From Sulfurisphaera javensis (GTDB lineage Archaea; Thermoproteota; Thermoprotei_A; Sulfolobales; Sulfolobaceae), in contig NZ_AP031322.1 in the NCBI RefSeq assembly GCF_041154675.1, positions 1,426,001 through 1,490,000 of the forward strand: a stretch of 64,000 bases of DNA, read 5' to 3'. How positions within the stretch are numbered: position 1 is the first letter of the stretch; every line of letters begins with the position of its first letter. Below are positions 39,270-49,116 of the stretch, piece after piece. The translations under genes and the position numbers were made by a program. The notes under the pieces were generated by a model. That model had not been told where the DNA came from and made no database searches. It saw nothing but the letters and a program-made list of their open reading frames with translations.

Positions 39270-40102
39270 GTTTTCAAAAACCTACTACTGATAAAGAGGC
39301 TCCACTAATAGAACATTTAAAGGAGTTAGGTATTAGAATTAGAAATGCTATTATTTATATTTCAATATTTTTCGTAATTTATTTCGCATTTGGAATTTCT
39401 ACGACAAAAATTGGTTCTTATACAGTTCCTATTATATATCCTACGATTTATCATAGTATTGCAATACAATTCACTGATACTTTTTTAGAAAGAGAAAAAC
39501 CAGTTGGTTTACATCTAATTACTCTTAATCCTTTTGATCCTCTATATGCTTCAATGTACGTTTCATTTCTTTTAGCGCTAATTACTACTTTTCCCCTAGT
39601 TTTTAGAGAATTTTGGGCTTTTGTAGCCCCAGGATTATATGAGCATGAAAAAAGAACCATAAGGAGAGTATTATTACCAGCTACTGTTCTTTTTTTGGCT
39701 GGAGCTTCCTTTGCTTATTTTATAATAATACCTTTTATGATGCTATTCGTATATAGGCTAGATTTAATGTTAGGAGTTGAGCCTACATTAAGTTTAAGGT
39801 CTTATGTAAGCACAATAGTTAACTTAATGATAGCTGTAGGTGGTTCATTCGAGTTTCCTCTGGTTATGACATCTTTAACTCAGTTAGGTTTAGTAAAAGC
39901 AAAAACGTGGAGAGATAACTGGAGGTGGGGCGTTTTAGTCTCTTTTATAATAGCGTGGATCGTTTCTCCTGGAACTACAGGAGGTCTAATAGAAACAACA
40001 ATTGCAGTAACTCTGTCAACTTTATATTTTGTAGGAGTTCTAGTTTCGTCAATTATCGAAAAAAGAAGGTCGAATAAAGAAAAAGAGTTACTAGTGAAAT
40101 AA
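39266..40102 (+). CDS. tatC: Twin-arginine translocase TatC
   Basis: A 278-residue membrane protein with six helices. The cytoplasmic N terminus (APLIEHLKELGIRIRN) has the hL-x-EL-x-x-R motif for signal-peptide binding, FREFWAFVAPGLYEHEKR is the conserved loop with its essential Glu-Lys/Arg pair, and the C terminus is lysine/arginine-rich. TatC recognises twin-arginine signal peptides. Sulfolobales export cofactor-loaded proteins such as Rieske and molybdenum enzymes by this route. Confidence 0.95.
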   Translation: MSFQKPTTDKEAPLIEHLKELGIRIRNAIIYISIFFVIYFAFGISTTKIGSYTVPIIYPTIYHSIAIQFTDTFLEREKPVGLHLITLNPFDPLYASMYVSFLLALITTFPLVFREFWAFVAPGLYEHEKRTIRRVLLPATVLFLAGASFAYFIIIPFMMLFVYRLDLMLGVEPTLSLRSYVSTIVNLMIAVGGSFEFPLVMTSLTQLGLVKAKTWRDNWRWGVLVSFIIAWIVSPGTTGGLIETTIAVTLSTLYFVGVLVSSIIEKRRSNKEKELLVK

Positions 40103-40160
40103 CAAAAATCGAACATATTTTAAAATAATATTTATTTTCTTCTTTTCCTTCTTATAATTC

Positions 40161-41404
40161 GTGCCTCAAACATTAACTGAAAAAATTTTAAGCAGAGCTG
40201 CTGGGAAATCAGTCAGTCCGGGTGATGTAGTAGAAATAAATGTAGATATAGCCGCATTCCATGACTTGACTGGTTATCATGTTATAGAAGTAATGGAAAA
40301 AGCTGGAATGCTAAAAGTTTTTGATAAGCAAAAAATAGTTATTGCTTTTGATCATTTAGCACCACCACCTGATGTTAGAAGTGCAGAAATACAAACCCAA
40401 ATAAGAAAGTTTGTTAAACAATTAAGTATACCTAATTTTCATGATATAAACGTAGGAATTCTACATCAAATATTATTAGAAAAATATGCAAACCCTGGAT
40501 ATGTTATAGTTGCAGCTGATAGCCATACAACTACTTCTGGAGCTGTTGGTGCATTTGCGCAAGGATTAGGTGCAAGCGATGTTGCAGCTGCTGTGATAAC
40601 TGGCAAAACATGGATAATGGTTCCTCAACCTTTCAAGATAACATTAGAGGGTAAACCCGGTAAATGGATAAATGGTAAAGATGTTTCCTTAAAAATTCTT
40701 GGAGACTTTAAGGCTGATTACTTTAATGGAATGAGCATTGAAGTTTTTGTTAAAGAACCTTCAGCATTTCCAATGGACTTTAGGGCTACTGTCTCTAATA
40801 TGGGAATTGAAATGAATGCTGATGCGTTAATGTTTGTACCAGATGAAGAAACTATAAACTATATAAAAACTAACAGAGGTTACGAACCACCAACAATTAG
40901 ACCGGATGAAGAGGCTAAATATGTTGATGAATACACAATTGAGCTTAATAAATTAGAGCCTTTAGTTGCTGCCCCTCATAGTGTCGATAATGTTAAAACT
41001 GTAAATGAAGTTGAAGGATTAGATGTGGATCAAGTTTACATTGGTTCTTGCACAAATGGTAGGTTAAGTGATTTTGAAATGGCAGCCAAAATATTGAAAG
41101 GTAAAAGAGTTAAAACTAGATGCATAGCGATTCCAGCCTCATATGATTTATTTAAGAAAGCGATGGATTTAGGCTATATCGAGATTTTAGTAAATGCTGG
41201 ATGTGTAGTAACTTATGGTACATGTGGTCCTTGTTTAGGTGGGCACTTTGGTGTTGCTGGTCCTGGTGAAACTATTGTTTCGACAAGCTCAAGAAACTTT
41301 AAAGGAAGAATGGGAAGTAATGATTCAAAAGTATATTTATCTGGTCCAGCCGTTGCTGCGGCAACAGCTTTAGAGGGTAAAATAACTGATCCGAGGAGAT
41401 TCTC

Positions 41405-41408
<4 letters not shown>
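40161..41408 (+). CDS. leuC: 3-isopropylmalate/homoaconitate dehydratase large subunit
   Basis: A 415-residue aconitase-family large subunit from a GTG start. Fe-S ligands: Cys in YIGSCTNGR near 298 and the two Cys of [10 protein letters not shown] near 358-361. The [25 protein letters not shown] block is the family signature. It isomerises 2-isopropylmalate to 3-isopropylmalate in leucine synthesis, or homocitrate in the lysine route; archaeal enzymes of this branch can do either. Coupled to the small subunit (ATGA overlap). Confidence 0.92.
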
Positions 41409-41899
<491 letters not shown>

Positions 41900-41914
41900 A
41901 GAGTTCTCCGAAAT

Positions 41915-41928
41915 AAAAAAGCTTTTTT
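41915..41928 (+). terminator. Palindromic A/T tract after leuD
   Basis: AAAAAAGCTTTTTT is a perfect 14-bp palindrome 16 bases after the leuD stop, on the plus strand ending in six T. It is a possible terminator; the T run alone would be enough in archaea. Confidence 0.4.
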
Positions 41929-41950
41929 ATGATCTTATCTATTTTAATAT

Positions 41951-42187
41951 ATGAAAATTACTTTCGTTATACTCTCTCTCATTTTTATGTTAATTGATGA
42001 ACCAATTGCTCTCTTAACTTTAGAAAGAATTTACGGTTATAAAGTGTATTCCCTTGCATTATCTTTATGGTTCTTAATTCCATATTCTTTACTCATATTC
42101 TTTATAGAGTATATGATAGTTAGTAGCTTATCTTTAATATTAGCTAAATTTTTGCATTTCTTAAAACATTTAAGAGCCTTTCATTAG
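41951..42187 (+). CDS. Small membrane protein, unknown
   Basis: A 78-residue frame with two or three membrane segments (residues 3-15, 31-51, 55-70) and a basic C terminus ([13 protein letters not shown]). The last 44 bases overlap the convergent nitroreductase gene. It may be real given its coherent hydrophobicity and an AT-rich promoter-like region upstream, but AT-rich DNA easily yields such frames. No family recognised. Confidence 0.45.
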   Translation: MKITFVILSLIFMLIDEPIALLTLERIYGYKVYSLALSLWFLIPYSLLIFFIEYMIVSSLSLILAKFLHFLKHLRAFH

Positions 42188-42809
42188 GTTTATTATTCCA
42201 CTGATTTTCAAAAACTAGTTCCTCGAGCGGCAATCTCTTATTCCATCCTTTTTCTTCTAGTTCTGGAACTTCTGGAAATTTTGTAACATAACAAAGTGTC
42301 AGATATGCAATTAATTCTACGTTATCTGGAATTCCAAGAATTTTCTTCACATCCTCTTTTTTGAAGAAGCTAACCCACCCAACTCCTATTCCTTCTGCTG
42401 TTGCAGCTAACCATAAATTTTCTATTGCTAAAACTGTAGAATAATTACATGTTTCTGGAATAGTACGTCTTCCTAAAACATGAGGTCCAAATCTGTTGAA
42501 ATCGCAAGTAACAGCCAAATTTATTGGCGATTCCATTATTGCATCAATTTTTATATTATCAAAAATTTTCTTTCTACTTTCATCTAAAAGATTCTTAAAT
42601 TCTTCTCTTTCTTTATCAACTAGTTCCTTTATTCTTCTCTTTATTTTCTCATCTTTAATTATAATGAAATTCCATGGCTGAGAGTAACCTACAGAAGGAC
42701 CTAAATGGGCTGAAAGCAAAAGCTTTGCCAAAACTTCATCTGGTATGGGATCGCCTTTACAGTAACTTCTTACATCTCTTCTCTTTTTTATTGCTTCATA
42801 TAAATCCAT
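42144..42809 (-). CDS. Nitroreductase-family flavoprotein (BluB-like)
   Basis: A 221-residue FMN protein. [11 protein letters not shown] near the start, [12 protein letters not shown] and the [23 protein letters not shown] block are family motifs. The Pfam family covers nitro/flavin reductases and BluB, which makes dimethylbenzimidazole; the [13 protein letters not shown] and GVGWVSFF motifs resemble BluB more than NfsB, but the call is not certain. The ATG at 42809 is the natural start; a GTG at 42824 is possible. Confidence 0.85.
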   Translation of the reverse strand: MDLYEAIKKRRDVRSYCKGDPIPDEVLAKLLLSAHLGPSVGYSQPWNFIIIKDEKIKRRIKELVDKEREEFKNLLDESRKKIFDNIKIDAIMESPINLAVTCDFNRFGPHVLGRRTIPETCNYSTVLAIENLWLAATAEGIGVGWVSFFKKEDVKKILGIPDNVELIAYLTLCYVTKFPEVPELEEKGWNKRLPLEELVFENQWNNKPNERLLNVLRNAKI

Positions 42810-42839
42810 GGATAAGTTATCCACATATTAGAATAAAAA

Positions 42840-44018
42840 TTATTTAGCTAAATAAAGTTGTGTAGCTTTTACTCCTTCTCCTAGCTTTATATCTTCTCCT
42901 AACCTTTTTAGTGCCCTTTCAATCGATGCTATTGTAGAAATTGCATCATTTTCTGTTACCCATCCCATATGACCTATTCTAAAGTACTTGCCTTGTAATG
43001 CTGGATGTACGCCCGGAGCAAGTTCAATTCCTTCAGAAATTACTTCTGAAAGTACATTTCCTGCATTTACTTTCTTAACCAAAACACCAGTAACAGTATT
43101 ACTATATGCCTCTGGTTTTCTAGCTACAATATCTAAACCCATTCCTTCAACTCCAGCCCTTATTGCCCCTGCGATTTTTTCATGCCTTTTTATTCTATTA
43201 TCTAATCCTTCTTCGTCTATGATTATCTTTAAGGCCTCAGCTAACATTAAAATTGTGTGAACTGGAGGAGTTGAGAAGTAAGATGCTTTTCCATCTTCCA
43301 TGTTAGTCATTACTGGCAACCAGTTTCTTAGATCTAAATAATAGCCAGCAACGCTTTTCTCCTCTTTTAATTTTTCTATTGCATTGCTCGAAAGAACTAA
43401 CAATCCCATCCCTGGTGGGACTCCTATAGCTTTTTGGCTAGCAGTTAAATAGACGTCAACATTCCAATCTTTTGCTTTAACCTCTTCTGCTCCAACACTA
43501 GAAACTCCATCCACGACTACTAAATCCACATAGTCCCTTACAGCTTTTACGCTTTCCCTTATAGGTTGTCTAACTCCAGTGCTTGTCTCTACATGTGTGA
43601 ATGTTACTAATTTATACTTTTCCCTCTTTACCTCTTTTTCTACTGTTTCTGGTTCTACATAATATCCAGGTTCAGCTTTTAATACATTTACCTGGACTGG
43701 ATATTTTTTAAATATGTTTATCCATCTATCACCGAATACACCATTAGTAACTACTAATACTTTTTCTCCTTCCTTTAGAAGGGAAGTAACGCTTTCCATT
43801 GCTGATGTTCCGCCACCAGGTATAATGAATGGTTGATACGTTTTATCTACTTGAAATAATTCTCTAATTTTCTTTAGAGAAAACTGAAATGCTTGGACAA
43901 ATTCTGGTGATGTAAAGCCCACGTTATTTTTTAACCCTGCGTAAAGGATTCTATCCAGAATGTTTACTGGACCCACATGCATCAAAATTCGTTTTTCTTT
44001 TTGTATCATGAGATACAT
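42840..44018 (-). CDS. Alanine-glyoxylate / serine-pyruvate aminotransferase family
   Basis: A 392-residue class V, PLP-dependent aminotransferase. [12 protein letters not shown] lies near the start; the PLP Lys is in [17 protein letters not shown] near 198, and [13 protein letters not shown] gives the Asp that binds the pyridine nitrogen. The start may be at 44018 or at the fourth codon (44009). The family moves amino groups between alanine or serine and glyoxylate or pyruvate. A divergent small gene begins 9 bases or more upstream. Confidence 0.92.
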   Translation of the reverse strand: MYLMIQKEKRILMHVGPVNILDRILYAGLKNNVGFTSPEFVQAFQFSLKKIRELFQVDKTYQPFIIPGGGTSAMESVTSLLKEGEKVLVVTNGVFGDRWINIFKKYPVQVNVLKAEPGYYVEPETVEKEVKREKYKLVTFTHVETSTGVRQPIRESVKAVRDYVDLVVVDGVSSVGAEEVKAKDWNVDVYLTASQKAIGVPPGMGLLVLSSNAIEKLKEEKSVAGYYLDLRNWLPVMTNMEDGKASYFSTPPVHTILMLAEALKIIIDEEGLDNRIKRHEKIAGAIRAGVEGMGLDIVARKPEAYSNTVTGVLVKKVNAGNVLSEVISEGIELAPGVHPALQGKYFRIGHMGWVTENDAISTIASIERALKRLGEDIKLGEGVKATQLYLAK

Positions 44019-44140
44019 GACGTGAATTGGTATTTATTCTTTTTATTCTCTCGGAAAGGAAACTTTTTGCTAAAAATCTATTTTTAATTCAAGTATTATC
44101 TTGGTGTCTTTATTTGATAATACTGACTAATATATTAAAC

Positions 44141-44452
44141 ATGATTGACTTAGCTAATTATACTGTTCTAAGAAGGACTTATGAGAATTTTAGGTCAGAA
44201 CTCTCTAGCTGTATAAACATTAAAGAACTAAAATTAAAAGTTCAGAAGTTCTTGTCTTTTATATCTTCTATTGAAGCAGAAGAAAACTTAATAGAGTTTA
44301 TTACAAAACAAAAGGAGATTGCTAAAAGATTACTTCTAGTAATAAATATTCGTTATGTTATATTCTTCTTATATAGGTATTTGGTACATAAACTTCTATC
44401 AGAGCTCCTATCTTTAATCAATAGGGCCTTATCTATTTTAAACTATAGATGA
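44141..44452 (+). CDS. Hypothetical helical protein
   Basis: A 103-residue frame from the ATG at 44141 (MIDLANYTVLRRTYENFR). The open frame extends upstream to 44027, but that part reads like a chance hydrophobic stretch. The body has alternating helices with charged and hydrophobic faces, and a long hydrophobic C terminus. No recognisable domain; the 3' end overlaps the convergent EVE gene by 15 bases. Confidence 0.5.
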   Translation: MIDLANYTVLRRTYENFRSELSSCINIKELKLKVQKFLSFISSIEAEENLIEFITKQKEIAKRLLLVINIRYVIFFLYRYLVHKLLSELLSLINRALSILNYR

Positions 44453-44884
44453 TCTAATACATTCTTCAATTTTTTTCACATCTTCTTCTGGTATTGGTCT
44501 TTTTAAATTTGCTGGGACATTTCTCAAATACTTAGAGAATTGAAATTTGTCCTCTATGAAGGATAGAGATCTTATTAAGTCTTTCGAATCGCATTCACCA
44601 ACTAAGATAGGTTCGAGTTTAATTCTATAAACTTCAACTGCTTTCCCTACTAGTTTTTCATTAGGAAATAAGACTGTTTCGTCGTAATACCAATCCGATA
44701 TTACTTTAAATATTCCTACAAATTTTCCTCCATACTTTTTAGCATAATATTTTCCTACGTAGAAAATGATGTAATCTCCAGGCTTGATATACTTTTGTGG
44801 TGATTCTCTTCTAAATCCAAACACGTGAGTTTTGAGAATAGTCTCCCACATGTCTTCTTGTACTGGTATAATCCAGTAAGCCAT
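44438..44884 (-). CDS. EVE-domain protein
   Basis: A 148-residue protein that is one EVE domain: MAYWIIPVQEDMWETIL at the start, VFGFRRESPQKYIKPGDYIIFYVG in the middle, then the KFVGIFKVISDWYYDE block. EVE domains belong to the PUA-like superfamily and bind modified bases in DNA or RNA, like YTH. The ATG at 44884 is preferred to a TTG one codon earlier. What base it reads is unknown. Confidence 0.88.
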   Translation of the reverse strand: MAYWIIPVQEDMWETILKTHVFGFRRESPQKYIKPGDYIIFYVGKYYAKKYGGKFVGIFKVISDWYYDETVLFPNEKLVGKAVEVYRIKLEPILVGECDSKDLIRSLSFIEDKFQFSKYLRNVPANLKRPIPEEDVKKIEECIRSSIV

Positions 44885-45007
44885 CAATATTAAAACTTCG
44901 TTAATAGAATATTTAAAGGTATTGTAATGGTACCGCTTGAAAACTAGAGGTTAAATAAGGGGTATGAATAAGGGTAAATTTATTAGTTCTAAGATTAGAG
45001 TAATCAT

Positions 45008-45271
45008 GTGAAAAAGCTATTTCTGTTTGTTACTCCTAAAAGACATTCTTCTATTGAGGATTACGAGCTTGATATGCTATACAAGATTTCCGATAAGTTT
45101 GATTTAGGCGACTTAACAGAATATAGTAGATGGAGTGAAGGAAACGTAAATTTTATTTATGCTAGATTTAAAGGTGGATCAGTTAAAATTAGATATATCG
45201 AAGGAAAAGAAGGAATAGCACTCATTAGAATAAAAAAACATTACTTAAATAAGAACAAGGATTTCAGCTAA
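45008..45271 (+). CDS. Conserved hypothetical small protein
   Basis: An 87-residue protein from a GTG start. It has a beta-rich middle (NVNFIYARFKGGSVKIRYIEGKEGIALIRIKKHYL) and an acidic N-terminal part. No known domain seen. Its coding look (even amino-acid mix, no low-complexity) supports a real gene. It overlaps the convergent DUF1614 gene by 27 bases. Confidence 0.55.
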   Translation: MKKLFLFVTPKRHSSIEDYELDMLYKISDKFDLGDLTEYSRWSEGNVNFIYARFKGGSVKIRYIEGKEGIALIRIKKHYLNKNKDFS

Positions 45272-45979
45272 CATAATTGCAAATAAACCAGACATAAATA
45301 TTCCATCAAACGTTCCCATGCCTCCTATACTTACTAACTGAGGACTTGAGTCAATAATCTTTTTAAGATTAAGTAAGTCTGCTCCAATCAAAGATCCTAA
45401 CACACTACTTATATATGCAGAGATGGGAACTAAATAACTTACCTTGAAAAAGAGAACGTAACTGAAAAGTGCTGAAAATAATGGAGCTATTAAGGGGTTC
45501 ATAACAACTCCAACACCGTTTACAACCCTAGAAAATATATTACATATTACAATTAAAATTACTAAATCTAATAATAGGAAAATAATGTAAAATCCGTGAA
45601 AGGCTAATGCGATTAAAGTTAATGAAAGTAAAGTAGGAATTACTGCTCCTCCTATATTTATAGCTACTAAGGTTTTTCTTATTTGGTATGAAAGTCTAGG
45701 GACATAAAAAGGGATACCGAAAACATATACTACGTCAACTTCTGGAGCTAATGCTGGTTTGTTAATTTCTTTGATTACCACGTTTACTGGGCTTAGAATT
45801 AGGCTAAAAAGAGCTAATTCAAATGCTAAAAAGTAACTTAACATTGTATTTATTCCAACTATTTTAAGCAAAGTCGAAAAATAACCTATTGAAACAACGA
45901 AAATTATTAACCCTAAAAAACCATAGCCTATTGCATATATTCCTCTAAAGGGAGTAAATATTAGTATTCTTTTAGCCAC
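45245..45979 (-). CDS. DUF1614 integral membrane protein
   Basis: A 244-residue protein with seven or eight membrane segments. The typical DUF1614 ending is seen in LVSIGGMGTFDGIFMSGLFAIMLA, and VNVVIKEINKPALAPEVDVVYVFGIPFYVPR in the middle. The function of DUF1614 is not known. It overlaps the nucleotidyltransferase by 19 bases, and with the AIR-synthase-like gene they form one operon. Confidence 0.85.
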   Translation of the reverse strand: MAKRILIFTPFRGIYAIGYGFLGLIIFVVSIGYFSTLLKIVGINTMLSYFLAFELALFSLILSPVNVVIKEINKPALAPEVDVVYVFGIPFYVPRLSYQIRKTLVAINIGGAVIPTLLSLTLIALAFHGFYIIFLLLDLVILIVICNIFSRVVNGVGVVMNPLIAPLFSALFSYVLFFKVSYLVPISAYISSVLGSLIGADLLNLKKIIDSSPQLVSIGGMGTFDGIFMSGLFAIMLAEILVLI

Positions 45980-46467
45980 TTGTTATATTCCATGCTCTTA
46001 CATAAATTTTTAACATTCAAATAATCTGATAAGGTATTCACATTAATGATCTCTTTCTCGAAATATACGTTTTCGTACTCATTAAACTTAAATTCTTTCC
46101 ATAAGCTAATTCCTACATAACCAGATTTAGTTAGAAGACTACATATAGGTTTTTCGCAATTAAAGAGCTTATACATAGCTTCTTCTGGAATAAATGGGGT
46201 ATCAGAAGGTACAATTATTACTGGAAAACCAACTTTTTTTATAGCTTCAATGACGTCATATTCATACCCTTTTCCTTCTGTTATGACTTTTCGAAACTCT
46301 GAAAATATTAAAGGGCTATAAGGTGTTATTGCAAGATAGATTTCATTTGTAAAGTTTAATAAATTTCTATAAACCCAATAATACATAGGATAACCGCATA
46401 AGTCTAAAAGAGGTTTAAAAGGAGATAACCTAGTGCCCTTACCCCCAGCCATAATAATTGCTTTCAA
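45961..46467 (-). CDS. MobA/CobY-like nucleotidyltransferase
   Basis: About 168 residues starting LKAIIMAGGKGTRLSPFKPLLDLCGYPM, the nucleotide-binding signature of NTP-transferases. The TTG at 46467 gives the usual family start; an ATG at 46485 is an alternative. It resembles archaeal CobY (GTP:adenosylcobinamide-phosphate guanylyltransferase), which is of similar size; a MobA-like role is possible too. It overlaps the upstream AIR-synthase-like gene and the downstream DUF1614 gene. Confidence 0.75.
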   Translation of the reverse strand: MKAIIMAGGKGTRLSPFKPLLDLCGYPMYYWVYRNLLNFTNEIYLAITPYSPLIFSEFRKVITEGKGYEYDVIEAIKKVGFPVIIVPSDTPFIPEEAMYKLFNCEKPICSLLTKSGYVGISLWKEFKFNEYENVYFEKEIINVNTLSDYLNVKNLCKSMEYNKWLKEY

Positions 46468-47380
46468 ACCTGACAAGCTCTTCATAGAAATCCTCCTTGA
46501 AGACTCCTTCTCCCTCAACTTCTAATACGTCTTCTCCCTCAACTATTTTTCCTATTATCTCTCCTCCAAGCTCCTCAATCTTCTTAGGTTTATCTGTTAT
46601 TACAATAAAAGCACCAGAGGAAATTAACGTATAAGGATTTATTCTCAAAGCTTTTGTTATTTCCAAGGTTTCTTCTAACATTCTAGGCTTTTTGTTTATT
46701 ACTACTTTATTTTTACTAGCCTTCGCCACTTCTAATAACGCTTGATAAACTCCTCCCTCTGTTGCATCATGCATTGCAATTACATAGTCTTTTACTCTTA
46801 ACGCTTTATCTTGAACTGAAATAAAATTTCTGAGTTGTTTAGCTTTCTCTATAGTTTCTTTTTTAATTCCTCTTTTTAGAAGCTCATCCTCAAATTCATT
46901 TGCTAAAATCCATGTTCCTTCTAAACCAGTATATCCAAAAAACCCTATGTAATGCCCTGCTTTTGCATCTGATAATTTCATAATTTTGTTACTAAAAGAT
47001 AATGCAGTAGTAGTTACTATGTCTTGATTTAATCCCCTTGTTACTTCAGTGTGTCCTCCAATTACTGAACAACCTATTATTCTACAAGCTTCATTTATTC
47101 CTTCAATTACTTTATCAAGGTTTTCCTTTTTGGATAGAAGTATAGTAGTCAATACCCACTTACAAGGTACTCCTTTCATATTTACATCATTACAAGCCAC
47201 AGTAACTGATAAGAAACCAGCATCTTTTCCAGCTTCAGTTATTGGATCAGAATGAATAACTAGATATTCCCCTTCAGTCTTAATCATTGCATCATCTTCA
47301 CCTATTGAGGGACAAACATCACAATTTCCGGTCTGAATTTTACTTAGGAAGTCTTTAACTGGAATTTTTCCAAAAAGCAT
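46439..47380 (-). CDS. AIR synthase-related protein (PurM/HypE/ThiL fold)
   Basis: A 313-residue protein of the PurM superfamily: CPSIGEDDAMIKTEGEYLVIHSDPI near the start (ATP/Mg motif with acidic residues), FLSVTVACNDVNMKGVPCKW, SVIGGHTEVTRGLNQDIV and MHDATEGGVYQALLEVAKAS. It belongs to the archaeal HypE-like/AIR-synthase-related group whose substrate is unknown. The start is ATG 47380. First gene of the operon with a nucleotidyltransferase and DUF1614; it is divergent from an ABC exporter with only 27 bases between starts. Confidence 0.82.
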   Translation of the reverse strand: MLFGKIPVKDFLSKIQTGNCDVCPSIGEDDAMIKTEGEYLVIHSDPITEAGKDAGFLSVTVACNDVNMKGVPCKWVLTTILLSKKENLDKVIEGINEACRIIGCSVIGGHTEVTRGLNQDIVTTTALSFSNKIMKLSDAKAGHYIGFFGYTGLEGTWILANEFEDELLKRGIKKETIEKAKQLRNFISVQDKALRVKDYVIAMHDATEGGVYQALLEVAKASKNKVVINKKPRMLEETLEITKALRINPYTLISSGAFIVITDKPKKIEELGGEIIGKIVEGEDVLEVEGEGVFKEDFYEELVRFESNYYGWG

Positions 47381-47407
47381 AAATTTTATACGTACGAGAG
47401 GGTAAAT

Positions 47408-48136
47408 ATGCATTTAATTGAGGTTGAAGATCTTTGGAAAATTTATAAGAATGGCGTTGAAGCACTAAAGGGAATTTCCTTCACAGTTGATGAAGGAGAA
47501 GTATTTACATTTCTTGGTCCAAATGGTGCTGGTAAAACTACTACAATTAAAATTCTTTCTTGTGTTTTAAAACCAACGAAAGGTAAAGTAGTTATTTCTG
47601 GCTATTCTTCCCCTAAAGAGTGTGACAAAATCAGAAGAGTAGTCACTACTGTACCCCAGGAATTTCAAGGGTTTTCAGATTTAACAGTGAGGGAAAACAT
47701 AGAGTATTTTGCAAAGCTTTACGATACAGTAGATAAAGTTGATGAAATAATAGAGAAATTGGATTTAAAAGAGCATGAAAGGAAAAGATTCAAAGAATTA
47801 TCGGGCGGTTTGAAAAGAAGAGTTGCAATTGCTTGCGGATTAGTTGGAGATCCTAGAGTAATTTTTCTTGATGAGCCTACAATAGGTCTTGATCCAAAAG
47901 CTAGAAGAAATCTCTGGAAATTAATAGAGACTTTAAAACATATGAAAATTACAGTTTTTCTAGCAACTCATTATTTGGATGAGGCTGAAAAATTAGCAGA
48001 TAAAGTAGGAGTAATATATAAGGGTAAGATAATCAAAATTTCTTCACCTTCAGAACTTATGGAAGAATTTAAAAAAGAAAATTTAGAAGATGCTTATCTT
48101 TCGTTAATGGAACAGTTAAAAAGTGAGGAAGAATGA
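47408..48136 (+). CDS. ABC-2 type exporter ATPase
   Basis: A 242-residue ATPase. Walker A GPNGAGKTT near 38, signature LSGGLKRRVAIACGL near 133 and Walker B VIFLDEPTIGLDP near 155, with THYLDEAEKLAD after. The LDEPT-x-GLDP version is typical of DrrA/CcmA-like exporters. It is coupled to the permease gene (ATGA overlap). Substrate unknown. Confidence 0.93.
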   Translation: MHLIEVEDLWKIYKNGVEALKGISFTVDEGEVFTFLGPNGAGKTTTIKILSCVLKPTKGKVVISGYSSPKECDKIRRVVTTVPQEFQGFSDLTVRENIEYFAKLYDTVDKVDEIIEKLDLKEHERKRFKELSGGLKRRVAIACGLVGDPRVIFLDEPTIGLDPKARRNLWKLIETLKHMKITVFLATHYLDEAEKLADKVGVIYKGKIIKISSPSELMEEFKKENLEDAYLSLMEQLKSEEE

Positions 48137-49116
48137 AAAATATAATTCCAACAACAATTGCAATAATAAAAGATAACTTAAGAAGTCCAATTACAGTATT
48201 CTTTATCCTATTTTTCCCTTTAGTTTTAGCAATAATATTCTCTCTTATAACAATAGCACCACAACCTCACATAATGGTTTATGTCAGTGGTGAGAATGCT
48301 ACTAAAATTGCCAGTTATTTGAATGAAAGCAAACTGTTTATAGGAGTAGTAGGAGGAAACCCAACTGTTGTAAAGCTTAATCAAAATGTTATGTTTTATA
48401 ATTCAACAAGTAAAGAAGTTTATTACAATCAATTGGAAGCTAATTACGTAACAGTGTTTGAATCTTACTTAATGGCAATGAACAAAAAAGATTTTTTCAT
48501 TTCACAAGAACTAATAACTAGAAATACTCCATTGGCCTATGAAATTTCTGGTGTAATTGGTGTAATTTCTCTTTCAAATGGAATTTTAGGAATTACTGGA
48601 GTTGGAAGTGGATATTATAGGGATAAACTTATTGAGAGATTAGCTTCTTCTCCAATCAAGGACTATGAGTGGGTTGTCTCTTTAATGATTTACGAAGTAC
48701 TAATTACCGTAATGTCAACTATTGTAGTCTTGATCTTTGGTATAATTTTTGGGTTTCTGCCTATAATCAGTCTTTCCTTCATTGGAATATTAGCATTAGC
48801 AACATTAATGTTTTCTGGTTTAGGGGCAATAATTTTTGGTTTATCCCCTAAAGATAAAATTGCTATATCAAACACTGTTGCTACAGTCATAGTTTTTCCC
48901 TTAATGTTCATAAGCAACGCCTTCTTTTACGTTAATGAATTTCCATGGTTTATAAGAGCTTTCGTTAACTATCAACCAGTTTCTATTGTAAATGATATGG
49001 TAAGAGACGTATTAATTTATAACAGCTTACCAACTCCTATTTACTTTCTCATTATTCTCTTTTTAACAATAATATTCATTGCCATAGGAAGTAGGTTATT
49101 AAGGCTCAGAGAATAG
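48133..49116 (+). CDS. ABC-2 type permease
   Basis: A 327-residue protein with an N-terminal membrane helix (ITVFFILFFPLVLAIIFSLI), a large external domain and five C-terminal helices, the plan of ABC-2 permeases such as DrrB/YhgE. The central domain has several Asn, likely glycosylated outside. It partners the ATPase upstream. The end overlaps the convergent enoyl-CoA hydratase by 11 bases. Confidence 0.88.
   Translation: MKNIIPTTIAIIKDNLRSPITVFFILFFPLVLAIIFSLITIAPQPHIMVYVSGENATKIASYLNESKLFIGVVGGNPTVVKLNQNVMFYNSTSKEVYYNQLEANYVTVFESYLMAMNKKDFFISQELITRNTPLAYEISGVIGVISLSNGILGITGVGSGYYRDKLIERLASSPIKDYEWVVSLMIYEVLITVMSTIVVLIFGIIFGFLPIISLSFIGILALATLMFSGLGAIIFGLSPKDKIAISNTVATVIVFPLMFISNAFFYVNEFPWFIRAFVNYQPVSIVNDMVRDVLIYNSLPTPIYFLIILFLTIIFIAIGSRLLRLRE

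Noticed and set aside
44027-44140. N-terminal extension of the small helical protein
   Set aside because: Reads as a chance hydrophobic stretch; the internal ATG at 44141 starts the better part.
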